64,000 bases of DNA, from contig MTKO01000041.1 of NCBI GenBank assembly GCA_004028505.1, positions 20,379 to 84,378 of the forward strand, read 5' to 3'. A program made the position numbers and the translations under genes. This stretch comes from Candidatus Electrothrix aarhusensis. Lineage in GTDB: Bacteria > Desulfobacterota > Desulfobulbia > Desulfobulbales > Desulfobulbaceae. The notes beneath the pieces were generated by a model. It did no database searches and was not told the DNA's origin. It saw only the letters and a list, made by a program, of their open reading frames with translations. Positions 56,276 to 64,000 of this stretch are shown one piece after another. Each line of letters opens with the position of its first letter. Within the stretch, counting starts at the first letter, position 1.

Positions 56276-57391
56276 ATGATCTATCCAAAAAACATCATAG
56301 AGTTCGTCAAGAATGACCCGGAGCTGAAAGAAAGATTCAACGGTATCGCCGCCATCACGTCGTTGAATGCAATGTCATCCCCGCAAATGCATGATGCTTT
56401 TTCCTTTGAAGAGTACATGCTCAACGAAGGGCATACCCAAAGCCGGGCCATCCGAAAATATCTCCACTTCATAGCCTCAACCTACAGCATCTTCAATGAG
56501 ATCTTTCAGTATTTCCCCAAGGAAAATCTCAACAGCACTCATAAGGATGATGTCAGCGCTATTGGCACTGCCCCCTTTGAACTGATCTATCATGCCATGT
56601 ACCTCTACTGCTTAGATAGCTGGGGTGTAGAAGGAGATGTGATCGAATGCGGCACCTATAAAGGCTTTTCCGCCTGTTGCCTCAGCTGGGTATGCGATTA
56701 TCTGGGAAGGCGGCTGATTGTGGCAGACTCCTTTGAAGGCCTGCCAGCAAACAGCACAGATCCCTATTATAAAAAGGGTGATTTCTGCGGCCAGATAGAC
56801 GAAGTACGGGCTAATATCGAAGATTTCGGCAAGATCGAACAGGTAGACTTTCTCAAGGGATTTTACAATACCTCCCTTCAGGGCTTTGATCGTTCTCTCT
56901 GTATGCTCTGGATGGATGTGGATCTCTATGAATCCACTATGGATATCCTGACCAACCTCCTTCCCCATCTGGCTACTGATGGGGTAATCATTTCGCATGA
57001 GCTGTTTGCGGACCGGGATTTTACCGACGACGGTCTGCTCAAGGATACCATCGGGCCTTCCAAGGCCATGTCTGTTTTTTTTGCCGAACAGGGTATCACC
57101 TACCAGGCCATTCCTCTGGAAAACGGTTCCGGCTTGGTTGTACCCTGCAAAGCGGATGAAAAAATACTCATGTCCTGTGACCATGTCCGCTTTCTCCGGG
57201 ATCGCTGCCGTCAATCGGATGCTGTTCTTATGCAACAACAGGCCAAACTGGAACGGGATATCGGCCATTGGCAGCATGAGGTAGAAAAACTTATGGAGAT
57301 TTACCGTTCCACAGTTGATTTCAAAATTAAACAGGCTGCAAAAAACATTTTGGCCAAGCTCGGCCTGTACAGGAAGCAAACCGATGTATGA
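56276..57391 (+). CDS. TylF/MycF-type sugar O-methyltransferase
   Basis: 371 residues. The TylF core is plain: GVEGDVIECGTYKGFSACCL, IVADSFEGLPANSTDPYYKK, the metal ligand region MLWMDVDLYESTMDIL, and GVIISHELFADRDF. Family members methylate sugar hydroxyls using SAM and a metal. The C-terminal 90 residues contain a coiled coil (AVLMQQQAKLERDIGHWQHE). Its end overlaps the next methyltransferase gene, so they are coupled; together they could cap or decorate the exported glycan. Confidence 0.9.
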   Translation: MIYPKNIIEFVKNDPELKERFNGIAAITSLNAMSSPQMHDAFSFEEYMLNEGHTQSRAIRKYLHFIASTYSIFNEIFQYFPKENLNSTHKDDVSAIGTAPFELIYHAMYLYCLDSWGVEGDVIECGTYKGFSACCLSWVCDYLGRRLIVADSFEGLPANSTDPYYKKGDFCGQIDEVRANIEDFGKIEQVDFLKGFYNTSLQGFDRSLCMLWMDVDLYESTMDILTNLLPHLATDGVIISHELFADRDFTDDGLLKDTIGPSKAMSVFFAEQGITYQAIPLENGSGLVVPCKADEKILMSCDHVRFLRDRCRQSDAVLMQQQAKLERDIGHWQHEVEKLMEIYRSTVDFKIKQAAKNILAKLGLYRKQTDV

Positions 57392-58532
57392 CGAGTATAT
57401 TGTCCAAGACAGCAACCAACTCCGCCGGATTGAGGAGGCCCTGCTCGCCACCTATTTCAAAAATTACGACCAGGACTTTCTGACCACAGAAACCGGCAAA
57501 GAGGATATCAAGGCAAATGTCTATCGACGATACAACAACGCCCTAAAACATGTGGTACCTTGGACTGCAAAACAGATTGATCTTCAGGGGAAAACACTTG
57601 TTGAAATCGGTAGCGGCACAGGGTCAAGCACGGCGGCTTTTGCCCATTTTGTCGAAGAAATAAATGGCTACGACATTGATGAACAGGCCCTTGCTGGAGC
57701 ACAGGTACGCATGGAGGTTATGGGACTGGATAATGTAGCCTTGCATCTTGTTGCTCCTGAGAATCTGGTCGATACCCTGAAAGAAAATCATGCGAACGGG
57801 GTTGATATTATTCTCCTCTTTGCAGTTCTTGAACACCAGACAATTCAGGAACGCCATGAGACCATCAAATTATGTTGGGACCTACTGAATCCTGATGGAA
57901 TATTGGTCGTCACCGAAACACCGAACCTGTTGCACTACACAGATCTACATACCTCTCTCCTTCCCTTCCAGCATTTCCTCCCCACAGAGTTATATGCTCG
58001 TTACGCTAAGCGATCACCAAGAGAAGGTTTCAGCAATTGTTTTACCGATGCAGCATCTCTTTCCTATGAAGAGCTGGATACCTCAATCATGCGCTGGGGA
58101 AGAGGGGCAAGCTTTCATGATTTTGAATTGACGATTGGCAAGGATCATAGCAAATATCTCGTCGCCAACGGCTTTGAGCAGGAAATTTTAAGCTGGGTGA
58201 ATGTAAATTTCGAAGAAGAGTTGTTGCGCCATTATTTTGAGGTTAAGGAACTTGATGTACCGCTCGCTTTTTCCCGAGTCGTGCTCAATCTTATCTATAA
58301 AAAAAGTGAAATACCTTCCACCTCCCTGCCACCTACTCCAGAGCAGGTATTTATTATCGATAAATACCTCTATCGAGAACAGAAGCTTGTTGTCAACAGC
58401 CTGAATGAACGATTGGCAGCAGCAGAAAAACAGCTGCATGATATACTTGTATCCAAACGCTGGTTGCTGGGGAATATTTTAGCTGCTCCCTATCGAAAAC
58501 TGAAGGCTTTACTTTCTGATTCACCTATATGA
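57384..58532 (+). CDS. SAM-dependent methyltransferase of the glycan locus
   Basis: About 382 residues. Class I motifs: TLVEIGSGTGSSTAAFAHF (motif I), EINGYDIDEQAL (motif II) and DIILLFAVLEHQTIQERHET with NPDGILVVTETPNLLHY (motifs III-IV). The C-terminal end has a short coiled coil (NERLAAAEKQLHDILVSKRW) and a basic amphipathic tail, like its upstream neighbour, which may anchor both at the membrane. The start at 57384 lies inside the preceding stop region. Confidence 0.9.
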   Translation: MYDEYIVQDSNQLRRIEEALLATYFKNYDQDFLTTETGKEDIKANVYRRYNNALKHVVPWTAKQIDLQGKTLVEIGSGTGSSTAAFAHFVEEINGYDIDEQALAGAQVRMEVMGLDNVALHLVAPENLVDTLKENHANGVDIILLFAVLEHQTIQERHETIKLCWDLLNPDGILVVTETPNLLHYTDLHTSLLPFQHFLPTELYARYAKRSPREGFSNCFTDAASLSYEELDTSIMRWGRGASFHDFELTIGKDHSKYLVANGFEQEILSWVNVNFEEELLRHYFEVKELDVPLAFSRVVLNLIYKKSEIPSTSLPPTPEQVFIIDKYLYREQKLVVNSLNERLAAAEKQLHDILVSKRWLLGNILAAPYRKLKALLSDSPI

Positions 58533-58554
58533 CCCCAACATTCTTGTCTTTCTG

Positions 58555-60231
58555 ATGAAAATAGGTATATTCTTGGGCTCCCCAAAGATTAACGGCGGAA
58601 CCTATGTTATTTATGAACACGCCTCCCGGCTGAAAAAAAAGGGTCATCAAGTTCTTCTGGTAACCAAGCAAGAGGTAACACCAGAAGAATATGCATGGCA
58701 TTCATCTGCCCATGAGCTGGAATGGCTCACTTTGGATCAGGCTAAAACGGAATCCTTTGATATGGTCTTGGCAACGTGGTGGCAGAGCCCCTTCCTCCTC
58801 CATGAACTCCAAGCCACGCATTACGCCTATTTTGTCCAATCCATAGAGACACGCTTTTTCGAAAATCCAGACCCGGCAAACTACAGGACAAAAGACATAG
58901 GTGTATGGCAAGAAATATGCGAAAAAACTTATTCTTACGCCTTGCCAATCATTACCGAGGCTACCTGGATCCAGGAGTATATCTACCGGCAATACAATAA
59001 TTCCCCTCAACTGGTACGCAATGGTATCCGCAAAGATATCTATACTGCGAAAGGAAACGCTGTGATTCCCCGCCAACCCGGGCGCTTTCGAGTGCTGGTT
59101 GAAGGACCGGTTGATGTGGGATATAAAAATGTTCCTGCTTCCATTAGATTGGCAAAAGAAGCTGGGGCTGATGAAATCTGGCTTCTCACGTCATCTCCTG
59201 TTGATCAATACGAGCATGTTGACAGGGTCTTCTCTCAGGTTCCCATTCACGAAACCCCAGAAATCTACCGTTCCTGCGACCTCCTGCTCAAACTGAGTTA
59301 TGTAGAAGGGATGTTCGGCCCTCCCTTGGAAATGTTCCACTGCGGCGGCACAGCATTGGTCTATGATGTCACCGGGCATGACGAGTACATTGTTCATGAT
59401 CAGAACAGCTATGTCGTTGCCCGAGATGAGGAGGAAGAGGTTATTCGTTATCTTCGGCATCTCAAAGAAAATCCACAGGAACTGGAACGCCTCAAACAGG
59501 GGGCAATACAAACCGCCTCTAAATGGCCGGATTGGGATGAATGCGCTGATCTGTTTGAAAAAGCACTGGTAGAAATAACAGCCAAACGACCGACAAGCAG
59601 AGAGTACCTTAAACAATATACAGAAGAATTGTTTGAGGCGAGAATACCTTTTTTCCAGGCTGCTGCTCAAAAATCTTTTTCAGATCGGGAAAAGGCTGTA
59701 TGGCTCGGAAAGGAAACAGATAAAAATAACTTTGCTGAATTATACTGGGATGGTCAAGGAAAATTTGTCAGCGAAAAATCTCAGTGGCGACATTATAGAA
59801 GCGAGGAATGGGCGACAATCTCCTTTGAACTGCCAGCAGAAGAATCGCCGCTTTGGCTTCGTCTGGACCCCGGCATTCGGGTAGGCATAATTGAAATTGC
59901 ATTTCTTACAGTCTGTAACAAAACACAAGATACCGAGATAATTTCATTTCTAGAACAAGATGATTTTCAGAAACTATTTTTAACAGGTGACGCAAAATGG
60001 CTCTTTCCGGAAAAAAAGAATATCATTTTTTCCTACGGGCCGGATCCGATATTTGTTTTGCCAGAACTGCAACAAGAAGTTATTGACACCGGAGACCTAC
60101 TGGAGATCAAAATTAAACTCAAAGAAACAGGGATACAGCAATTTTTCAATACACATCAGCTCTGTTTTCCAGATCAGTTGCAAGTTGCTACTAAGCAGCC
60201 TCGGTCTTGGTGGAAGCGGATTTTGGAATGA
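58555..60231 (+). CDS. GT4-like glycosyltransferase with C-terminal extension
   Basis: 558 residues. Residues 1-330 look like a retaining GT-B enzyme: the opening KIGIFLGSPKINGGTYVIYE (sugar-acceptor loop GG), RVLVEGPVDVGYKN at the linker, and a donor-binding part LLKLSYVEGMFGPPLEMFHCG (E-x7-E type) followed by GTALVYDVTGHDEYI. The remaining 220 residues are a beta-rich extension (WRHYRSEEWATISFELPAEE) that may bind glycan. It begins 22 bases after the methyltransferase, in one operon. Confidence 0.87.
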   Translation: MKIGIFLGSPKINGGTYVIYEHASRLKKKGHQVLLVTKQEVTPEEYAWHSSAHELEWLTLDQAKTESFDMVLATWWQSPFLLHELQATHYAYFVQSIETRFFENPDPANYRTKDIGVWQEICEKTYSYALPIITEATWIQEYIYRQYNNSPQLVRNGIRKDIYTAKGNAVIPRQPGRFRVLVEGPVDVGYKNVPASIRLAKEAGADEIWLLTSSPVDQYEHVDRVFSQVPIHETPEIYRSCDLLLKLSYVEGMFGPPLEMFHCGGTALVYDVTGHDEYIVHDQNSYVVARDEEEEVIRYLRHLKENPQELERLKQGAIQTASKWPDWDECADLFEKALVEITAKRPTSREYLKQYTEELFEARIPFFQAAAQKSFSDREKAVWLGKETDKNNFAELYWDGQGKFVSEKSQWRHYRSEEWATISFELPAEESPLWLRLDPGIRVGIIEIAFLTVCNKTQDTEIISFLEQDDFQKLFLTGDAKWLFPEKKNIIFSYGPDPIFVLPELQQEVIDTGDLLEIKIKLKETGIQQFFNTHQLCFPDQLQVATKQPRSWWKRILE

Positions 60232-60274
60232 TCTTCGAAAAGAGAAGGTATTGAAAAAATAGTATGACAATAAA

Positions 60275-60499
60275 TACTTACTCACATTGAGCGAGTATCA
60301 ACTATTTGAATTTCAAAGAAAAGTTATTTTTTGAAATTCAATATTTCAGAATATTTTATTTTTTCAACAGAAGTAAATTGTTGTTTTTAGTCCTCTTTAG
60401 GCTAACACACTGAAACAAAAGAAATAGTTGTAATATCGTGTTTTTTCAAATGATTTAATTCATAGAATATGATGTCAACCCGCTCAATGTGAGTACTTA
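60275..60499. mobile_element. MITE-like element, 213 bp with 13-bp TIRs and 6-bp target duplication
   Basis: TIR CTCACATTGAGCG at 60281-60293 and its perfect complement CGCTCAATGTGAG at 60481-60493. TACTTA occurs on both outer sides (60275-60280 and 60494-60499), a target-site duplication. The inside is AT-rich and non-coding, with an 11-bp hairpin TTGAATTTCAA / TTGAAATTCAA (60306-60316, 60331-60341). It occupies nearly all of the 307-base gap between the glycosyltransferase and acyltransferase genes. Confidence 0.88.
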
Positions 60500-60538
60500 C
60501 CAGATAAAAATCATTTTTAAAATTACATCGAACTGCTC

Positions 60539-62521
60539 TTGATGGTCATTCAACGAAAATACTCCCCTGAGGTAGATGGATTACGGGCCTGGGCGGTTCT
60601 CGGAGTTCTGTTATATCATTTTGACTTCAAAATATTTTCAGGAGGATTTACCGGAGTAGATATTTTTTTCGTTATCTCCGGCTTCCTGATTACGCGAAAT
60701 ATTCTGGCAGATATCGACAAGGGATCCTTTTCCTTTGCCCGATTTTACGGTCGCCGGATCAAACGATTATTTCCAGCTTTATATGCCACCTTATTGCTGA
60801 CCTTGCTTTTCGGCTACCTGCTCTTCACCCCAGAACACCTGCTCCGTCTCGGTAAATCGTTACTTTACAGTGTCCTGTCAGTTTCTAACTTTTTTTTCTG
60901 GAAGGAAGCCGGTTATTTTGACACCGCTGTAGACTTTAAACCCTTGCTTCACACCTGGTCCCTTGCTGTTGAGGAGCAATTTTATTTGGTTTGGCCAGCA
61001 ATCCTCTTTCTTTTCTCCAAGCTGGGCAAAAAAATCTGGCTGCCCTTCTTTCTCCTACTTATCAGCGTAGCCTCTCTGTACGGGGCTGAACGTTGGCTGG
61101 ATTCTGATCCAACCGGTGCCTTTTTCCTGACCCCGTTTCGTATTATCGAATTTGCCTTTGGAGCTGGACTGGTCTGGCTGATAGATTTCCAGCCCAAAAA
61201 AAAAGTTCTTTTGGAACCACTGCAACTTGCTGCCCTTTCGCTGATCCTGTACAGTTTCTTCTTTTTTAATAAGCAGATAAGCTTTCCCGGCCTATCCTCC
61301 CTCATCCCCTGCCTCGGTGCAGCACTTGCCATCTACAGCGGACAGGCGCGTTTTCTCGGTTACCTTCTGAGAAATCCATTAGCTGTGGGTATCGGCTTGA
61401 TCTCGTATTCGCTCTATCTTGTTCACTGGCCCCTGCTGATCTTTTATAAGTACTGGCATTATTCTGATATCGACCGGACTGATCGGCTCGGCTTGCTGCT
61501 GGCGACCTTTCTCTGCGCCTGGCTCTCTTGGAAATTCATCGAGCAACCCTTCCGCAAAGGATTTACCCGCTCTCGGAGACTCCTTGTCTTTTTTTACATC
61601 GCTAGTGCAGTCCTGCTGATAGGTGCTGCTGTCACGCTTATTCGCAAGGAAGGATTTCCAGAAAGGGTCAGCTCCACCTACAGCAAATTACAAAACGCAG
61701 ATCAGTTTCATATTGATCAATATGGAGGGAAGGGATACAGACTTACCGGTCTTATTGGTGCAAGAAAGCCCAAAAAACATTACGATGTCCTTCTCGCCGG
61801 TGACAGTTTTATGCTGCAATATGCGACCGGCTTTGACCAACTTTTTCAGCAGGAAAATATTGCAGCAAGAACAGTCACCGACTATTCCTGCCTCATGGGT
61901 CCAGGGCTCACCACTTTTATCGGCGGGAAGCCCGACGACGAATGTACAGTGCGCACTCAACAGTTATTTGCCTTACTGGAAGAACACAATAGGCCACTTA
62001 TCCTTTCCGAAGCATGGGCTTACTTTTTTCCAGAGGGTATCTGCGACCTAAATGGCAAGCCCTTCTTCTTCAAAAAGAAGAAAGACTTCCTCGATTTCAT
62101 GATAAAAAATGTTGACAATATAAGAAAAAAAATCGGAAAAGACAGGAGGTTCATTCTTATCGGACATCCACCGGGAAGCGGCAATAGAAACGGAATTATC
62201 TTATGCCTCAATCGACCGAACTACCTTCCGAATAATTGCTTGGACTCTGTGATCTTTCCAAGATCGCAAGGTGTTGGTCTTGATATCAATAAAAGGCTGA
62301 AAGAGTATGCAGCCAGCGAAGAAAACACTTGGTTCCTTGATCCCTTTGATGTGTTCTGTCAGGAAGGTTCCTGCACTGCTCTTGATTCCAGCAGCGATAA
62401 AATTTGGTACTCAGACAAGGGCCATATCTCCATTGATGGCTCTATAAAGGCGGCGCATTATTTTGGACAACAACTTCTCGACATTATTCGACCGACAATG
62501 GAAGATTCCTCGACGAAATGA
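60539..62521 (+). CDS. Membrane acyltransferase 3 with SGNH domain (OafA/YrhL type)
   Basis: 660 residues. The N-terminal 350 residues are the ten-helix acyltransferase 3 domain: YSPEVDGLRAWAVLGVLLYH, FTGVDIFFVISGFLIT, FYGRRIKRLFPAL and HTWSLAVEEQFYLVWPAI, including the conserved His and Arg. After the last helix (VFFYIASAVLLIGAAVTLIR) a periplasmic SGNH hydrolase-like domain begins with LLAGDSFMLQYA and ends with the DxxH block SDKGHISIDG. Such proteins O-acetylate surface glycans. It closes the locus. Confidence 0.93.
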   Translation: MMVIQRKYSPEVDGLRAWAVLGVLLYHFDFKIFSGGFTGVDIFFVISGFLITRNILADIDKGSFSFARFYGRRIKRLFPALYATLLLTLLFGYLLFTPEHLLRLGKSLLYSVLSVSNFFFWKEAGYFDTAVDFKPLLHTWSLAVEEQFYLVWPAILFLFSKLGKKIWLPFFLLLISVASLYGAERWLDSDPTGAFFLTPFRIIEFAFGAGLVWLIDFQPKKKVLLEPLQLAALSLILYSFFFFNKQISFPGLSSLIPCLGAALAIYSGQARFLGYLLRNPLAVGIGLISYSLYLVHWPLLIFYKYWHYSDIDRTDRLGLLLATFLCAWLSWKFIEQPFRKGFTRSRRLLVFFYIASAVLLIGAAVTLIRKEGFPERVSSTYSKLQNADQFHIDQYGGKGYRLTGLIGARKPKKHYDVLLAGDSFMLQYATGFDQLFQQENIAARTVTDYSCLMGPGLTTFIGGKPDDECTVRTQQLFALLEEHNRPLILSEAWAYFFPEGICDLNGKPFFFKKKKDFLDFMIKNVDNIRKKIGKDRRFILIGHPPGSGNRNGIILCLNRPNYLPNNCLDSVIFPRSQGVGLDINKRLKEYAASEENTWFLDPFDVFCQEGSCTALDSSSDKIWYSDKGHISIDGSIKAAHYFGQQLLDIIRPTMEDSSTK

Positions 62522-62646
62522 GTTGCAGGTGGGGATAAAGAGCGAGCTGGAGATATCTTCCCCCTGTGCCGGATGATGGGGGGGATGCGAGCGGGGTTTG
62601 TTTTTTTAGTATCGGCTCTGGTAGGGAAACAGCATTTTATATCACA

Positions 62647-63327
62647 TCAATTATGCGACCTTTTCGGTTTGAATAGAATATTCGGCGAGTATTGCAATTT
62701 CTCTGGAACGTAGCCTAATGTTGCAAGGTCGGCGATTATCTCTTTGGAACTTGTCTCTATAATAAGGACAGGATGTGATGCCTCTATAATTTTCCTCATA
62801 CCTGCCAAGACGAAGGACTCGTGGCCTTCTGCGTCAATTTTAACAAGTGAGATGTGATGATTGATGCAGAGAGAATCAAGCGATATTGTAGCTACTGGTA
62901 ACGTGCTGTCTGTTAGAGATGAAATATGTGCTTGGTAGAAATTGGTTAACCCGGTTGGAAACTTCGGCATAGACATGCCCACAATATCTAACTCATTGGA
63001 AGCAGCAGCATTTATTAATGACACATTTGGATGAGCAAACCGTAATACATTTGCAGATAGCAAAGAAAAGGTTGTCGGCACTGGCTCGAAAGCAATGACA
63101 CGCCCGTCTTTTCCAGCTAATTCAGAAAATCGTTTCGTATAATGTCCAACATTAGCACCGATATCGACAATCCAATCTCCACGTTTTATGAAATTGTCTA
63201 GCAGCTTGTACTCAGGTTCTTTCGATCCAAAAGTACCTTTTTTGATTTGTCTTCCAAAATAATTACGTTTTATTTCAGTTTGCCATCGATTTGGCAGATG
63301 CGCTGCGAGTTGTTTTAAAATTGGCAT
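62647..63327 (-). CDS. FkbM-family methyltransferase
   Basis: About 226 residues. Motif I WIVDIGANVGHYTKRF, FEPVPTTFSLLSANV, and the family block LVKIDAEGHESFVLAGM followed by PVLIIETSS are complete. Family members O-methylate glycans or secondary metabolites. The start at 63327 (MPILKQLAAHLPNRW) with AAGG upstream is chosen; the longer open frame reads into the 3' end of the intron remnant. Faces the acyltransferase gene (convergent). Confidence 0.92.
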   Translation of the reverse strand: MPILKQLAAHLPNRWQTEIKRNYFGRQIKKGTFGSKEPEYKLLDNFIKRGDWIVDIGANVGHYTKRFSELAGKDGRVIAFEPVPTTFSLLSANVLRFAHPNVSLINAAASNELDIVGMSMPKFPTGLTNFYQAHISSLTDSTLPVATISLDSLCINHHISLVKIDAEGHESFVLAGMRKIIEASHPVLIIETSSKEIIADLATLGYVPEKLQYSPNILFKPKRSHN

Positions 63328-63360
63328 AAAAATTACCTTTTTTCTTAAATAAAAATATGG

Positions 63361-63914
63361 ATCGCGGTAGGGATACCGGTTACCCGGCACCCCCCGCACA
63401 GATCCGTACGTGAGGAACTACCTCATACGGCTCCTACCTCGGGTCAACTGACGCGTAGTCGCTGGTTCGGATACGGATGCTTTATTCTGGCAGTGGGTAG
63501 CCACGTCCTTACCAGTCGTTTAATGCGCTCCCAGGTCAGGTTGCAACCTTTCTGGCTTCGGCGTCTTAGCGCACGGAACCAGCTACGTATCACTTCCGTC
63601 CTGAAGGTATCGACTGATTTTCTGTTTCCGGGCACTGCATAGTAGTTCTGGTGACCAATGAATACTGAGCGCAGCCATTTCCCTTGGGAGGGCACTGGCG
63701 TATGCATGCATCTCTTGATCTCCTTTCGTACTGCCTTTATCTTAGCCCGTAGACGTTTGGCGATGGTCTTGCGCCGTACTGTGAATCTGTTCTTCTTCCT
63801 GGTTTTTGCACAGATGTGCGTGAACCCCAGAAAGTCAAACGTTTCCGGCTTTCCGTCTCCACGCTTGGCTCGGTTGCTAGATGCGAACCGGCCAAACTCC
63901 CAGGGCAAACGCAT
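63361..63914 (-). mobile_element. 5'-truncated group II intron
   Basis: The minus strand carries a domain V hairpin at 63433-63401 (GAGCCGTATGAGG...CCTCACGTACGGATC), then a domain VI-like stem (GGTGCCGGGTAACCGGTATC) ending near 63361, directly before the FkbM gene. Upstream is the end of an intron-encoded protein. Everything 5' of the maturase part is missing before the window edge. Confidence 0.82.
63444..63905 (-). pseudogene. C-terminal remnant of group II intron reverse transcriptase/maturase
   Basis: About 150 residues matching the end of LtrA-like proteins: EFGRFASSNRAKRGDGKPET, FDFLGFTHICAKTRKK, GKWLRSVFIGHQNYYAVPGN, FRTEVIRSWFRALRRRSQKG, TWERIKRLVRTWLPTARI. This covers the thumb/maturase X region. 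The reverse transcriptase palm with YADD is absent; upstream of EFGRF the sequence turns unrelated. Not functional as a reverse transcriptase. Confidence 0.85.
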
Positions 63915-64000
63915 TTAAAACGACACAGATACAAAAAGACAGGGCTGTATACAGGGCGAACGCATGACTTCTGTAAAAAATATGCTTTACAGGTCAGTAT

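Noticed and set aside
56612..57451. 279-codon open frame on the minus strand
   Set aside because: Antisense to the TylF-type methyltransferase, which has clear motifs; the antisense product has none.

Overview
The window looks like a chromosomal contig from a Gram-negative, anaerobic, sulfate-reducer-like bacterium of the Desulfobacterota, most likely order Desulfobulbales. A cable bacterium such as Candidatus Electrothrix is possible but not proven. This placement is inference from gene content: paired ADP-glucose pyrophosphorylases, System II cytochrome c maturation next to a tetraheme cytochrome, large secreted RHS and CARDB proteins, and many small repeats and toxin-antitoxin modules. No rRNA or other decisive marker is present.

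Layout. 1-6.2 kb: nucleotide-sugar decarboxylase (cut by the window edge), tRNA-Arg(CCT), two translationally coupled GlgC-type genes, a DHH phosphoesterase, a Xer recombinase and rpsU. 6.2-8 kb: a small accessory island with a RelE-type toxin-antitoxin pair and a REP-associated transposase, bracketed by two 75-bp hairpin repeats. 8-13.9 kb: a giant RHS/YD-repeat secreted protein. 14.2-18.1 kb: tsaC, a purD-purE fusion, mazG, a small protein and a SlyD-type isomerase. 18.3-25.1 kb: a small Cys-containing protein, a PilJ-like secreted protein, an SMP-30-like secreted protein with an in-frame TGA, an Rpn-like nuclease, hisI-hisG, engB, an FmdE-like protein, an MNT-HEPN pair and gatC. 25.2-29.7 kb: two large secreted cysteine-peptidase-like proteins. 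30-33.5 kb: a Phd-VapC module between two copies of the 3' end of a TPR-methyltransferase gene, then a radical SAM gene. 33.9-38.4 kb: wrbA, a BLUF photoreceptor, an OB-like small protein, a LysW-like zinc ribbon, a sigma-54 activator and an Elp3-like radical SAM protein. 38.4-42.5 kb: tandem secreted trypsin-like proteases. 42.6-52.4 kb: rnc, tRNA-Cys, gltA, a zinc-cluster protein, a TIGR01777 epimerase, resB-ccsB-tetraheme cytochrome, and glyS. 53-63.4 kb: a polysaccharide export and modification locus (wzm, wzt, Ser-Lys-type proteinase, two methyltransferases, glycosyltransferase, acyltransferase, FkbM methyltransferase). The right edge carries a 5'-truncated group II intron.

The most important caveat concerns reading frames. 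Twelve genes, several of them normally essential (glyS, tsaC, resB, hisI), are split by 14 frameshifts. Every one is arithmetically consistent with exactly one missing base, often beside short G/C runs. Sequence on both sides of each break is conserved. I therefore treat these as single genes that are probably intact in the organism and broken by indel errors in the assembly. Each is annotated as one CDS with the break position given.

Best candidates for new biology: REP palindromes inserted in frame inside the REP transposase gene itself and twice inside the RHS gene; the TA module flanked by duplicated gene ends; the TGA codon followed by a SECIS-like hairpin; a 213-bp MITE with perfect ends and a 6-bp target duplication; the PurD-PurE fusion; and the two neighbouring secreted peptidases with Cys-rich or CARDB repeats.
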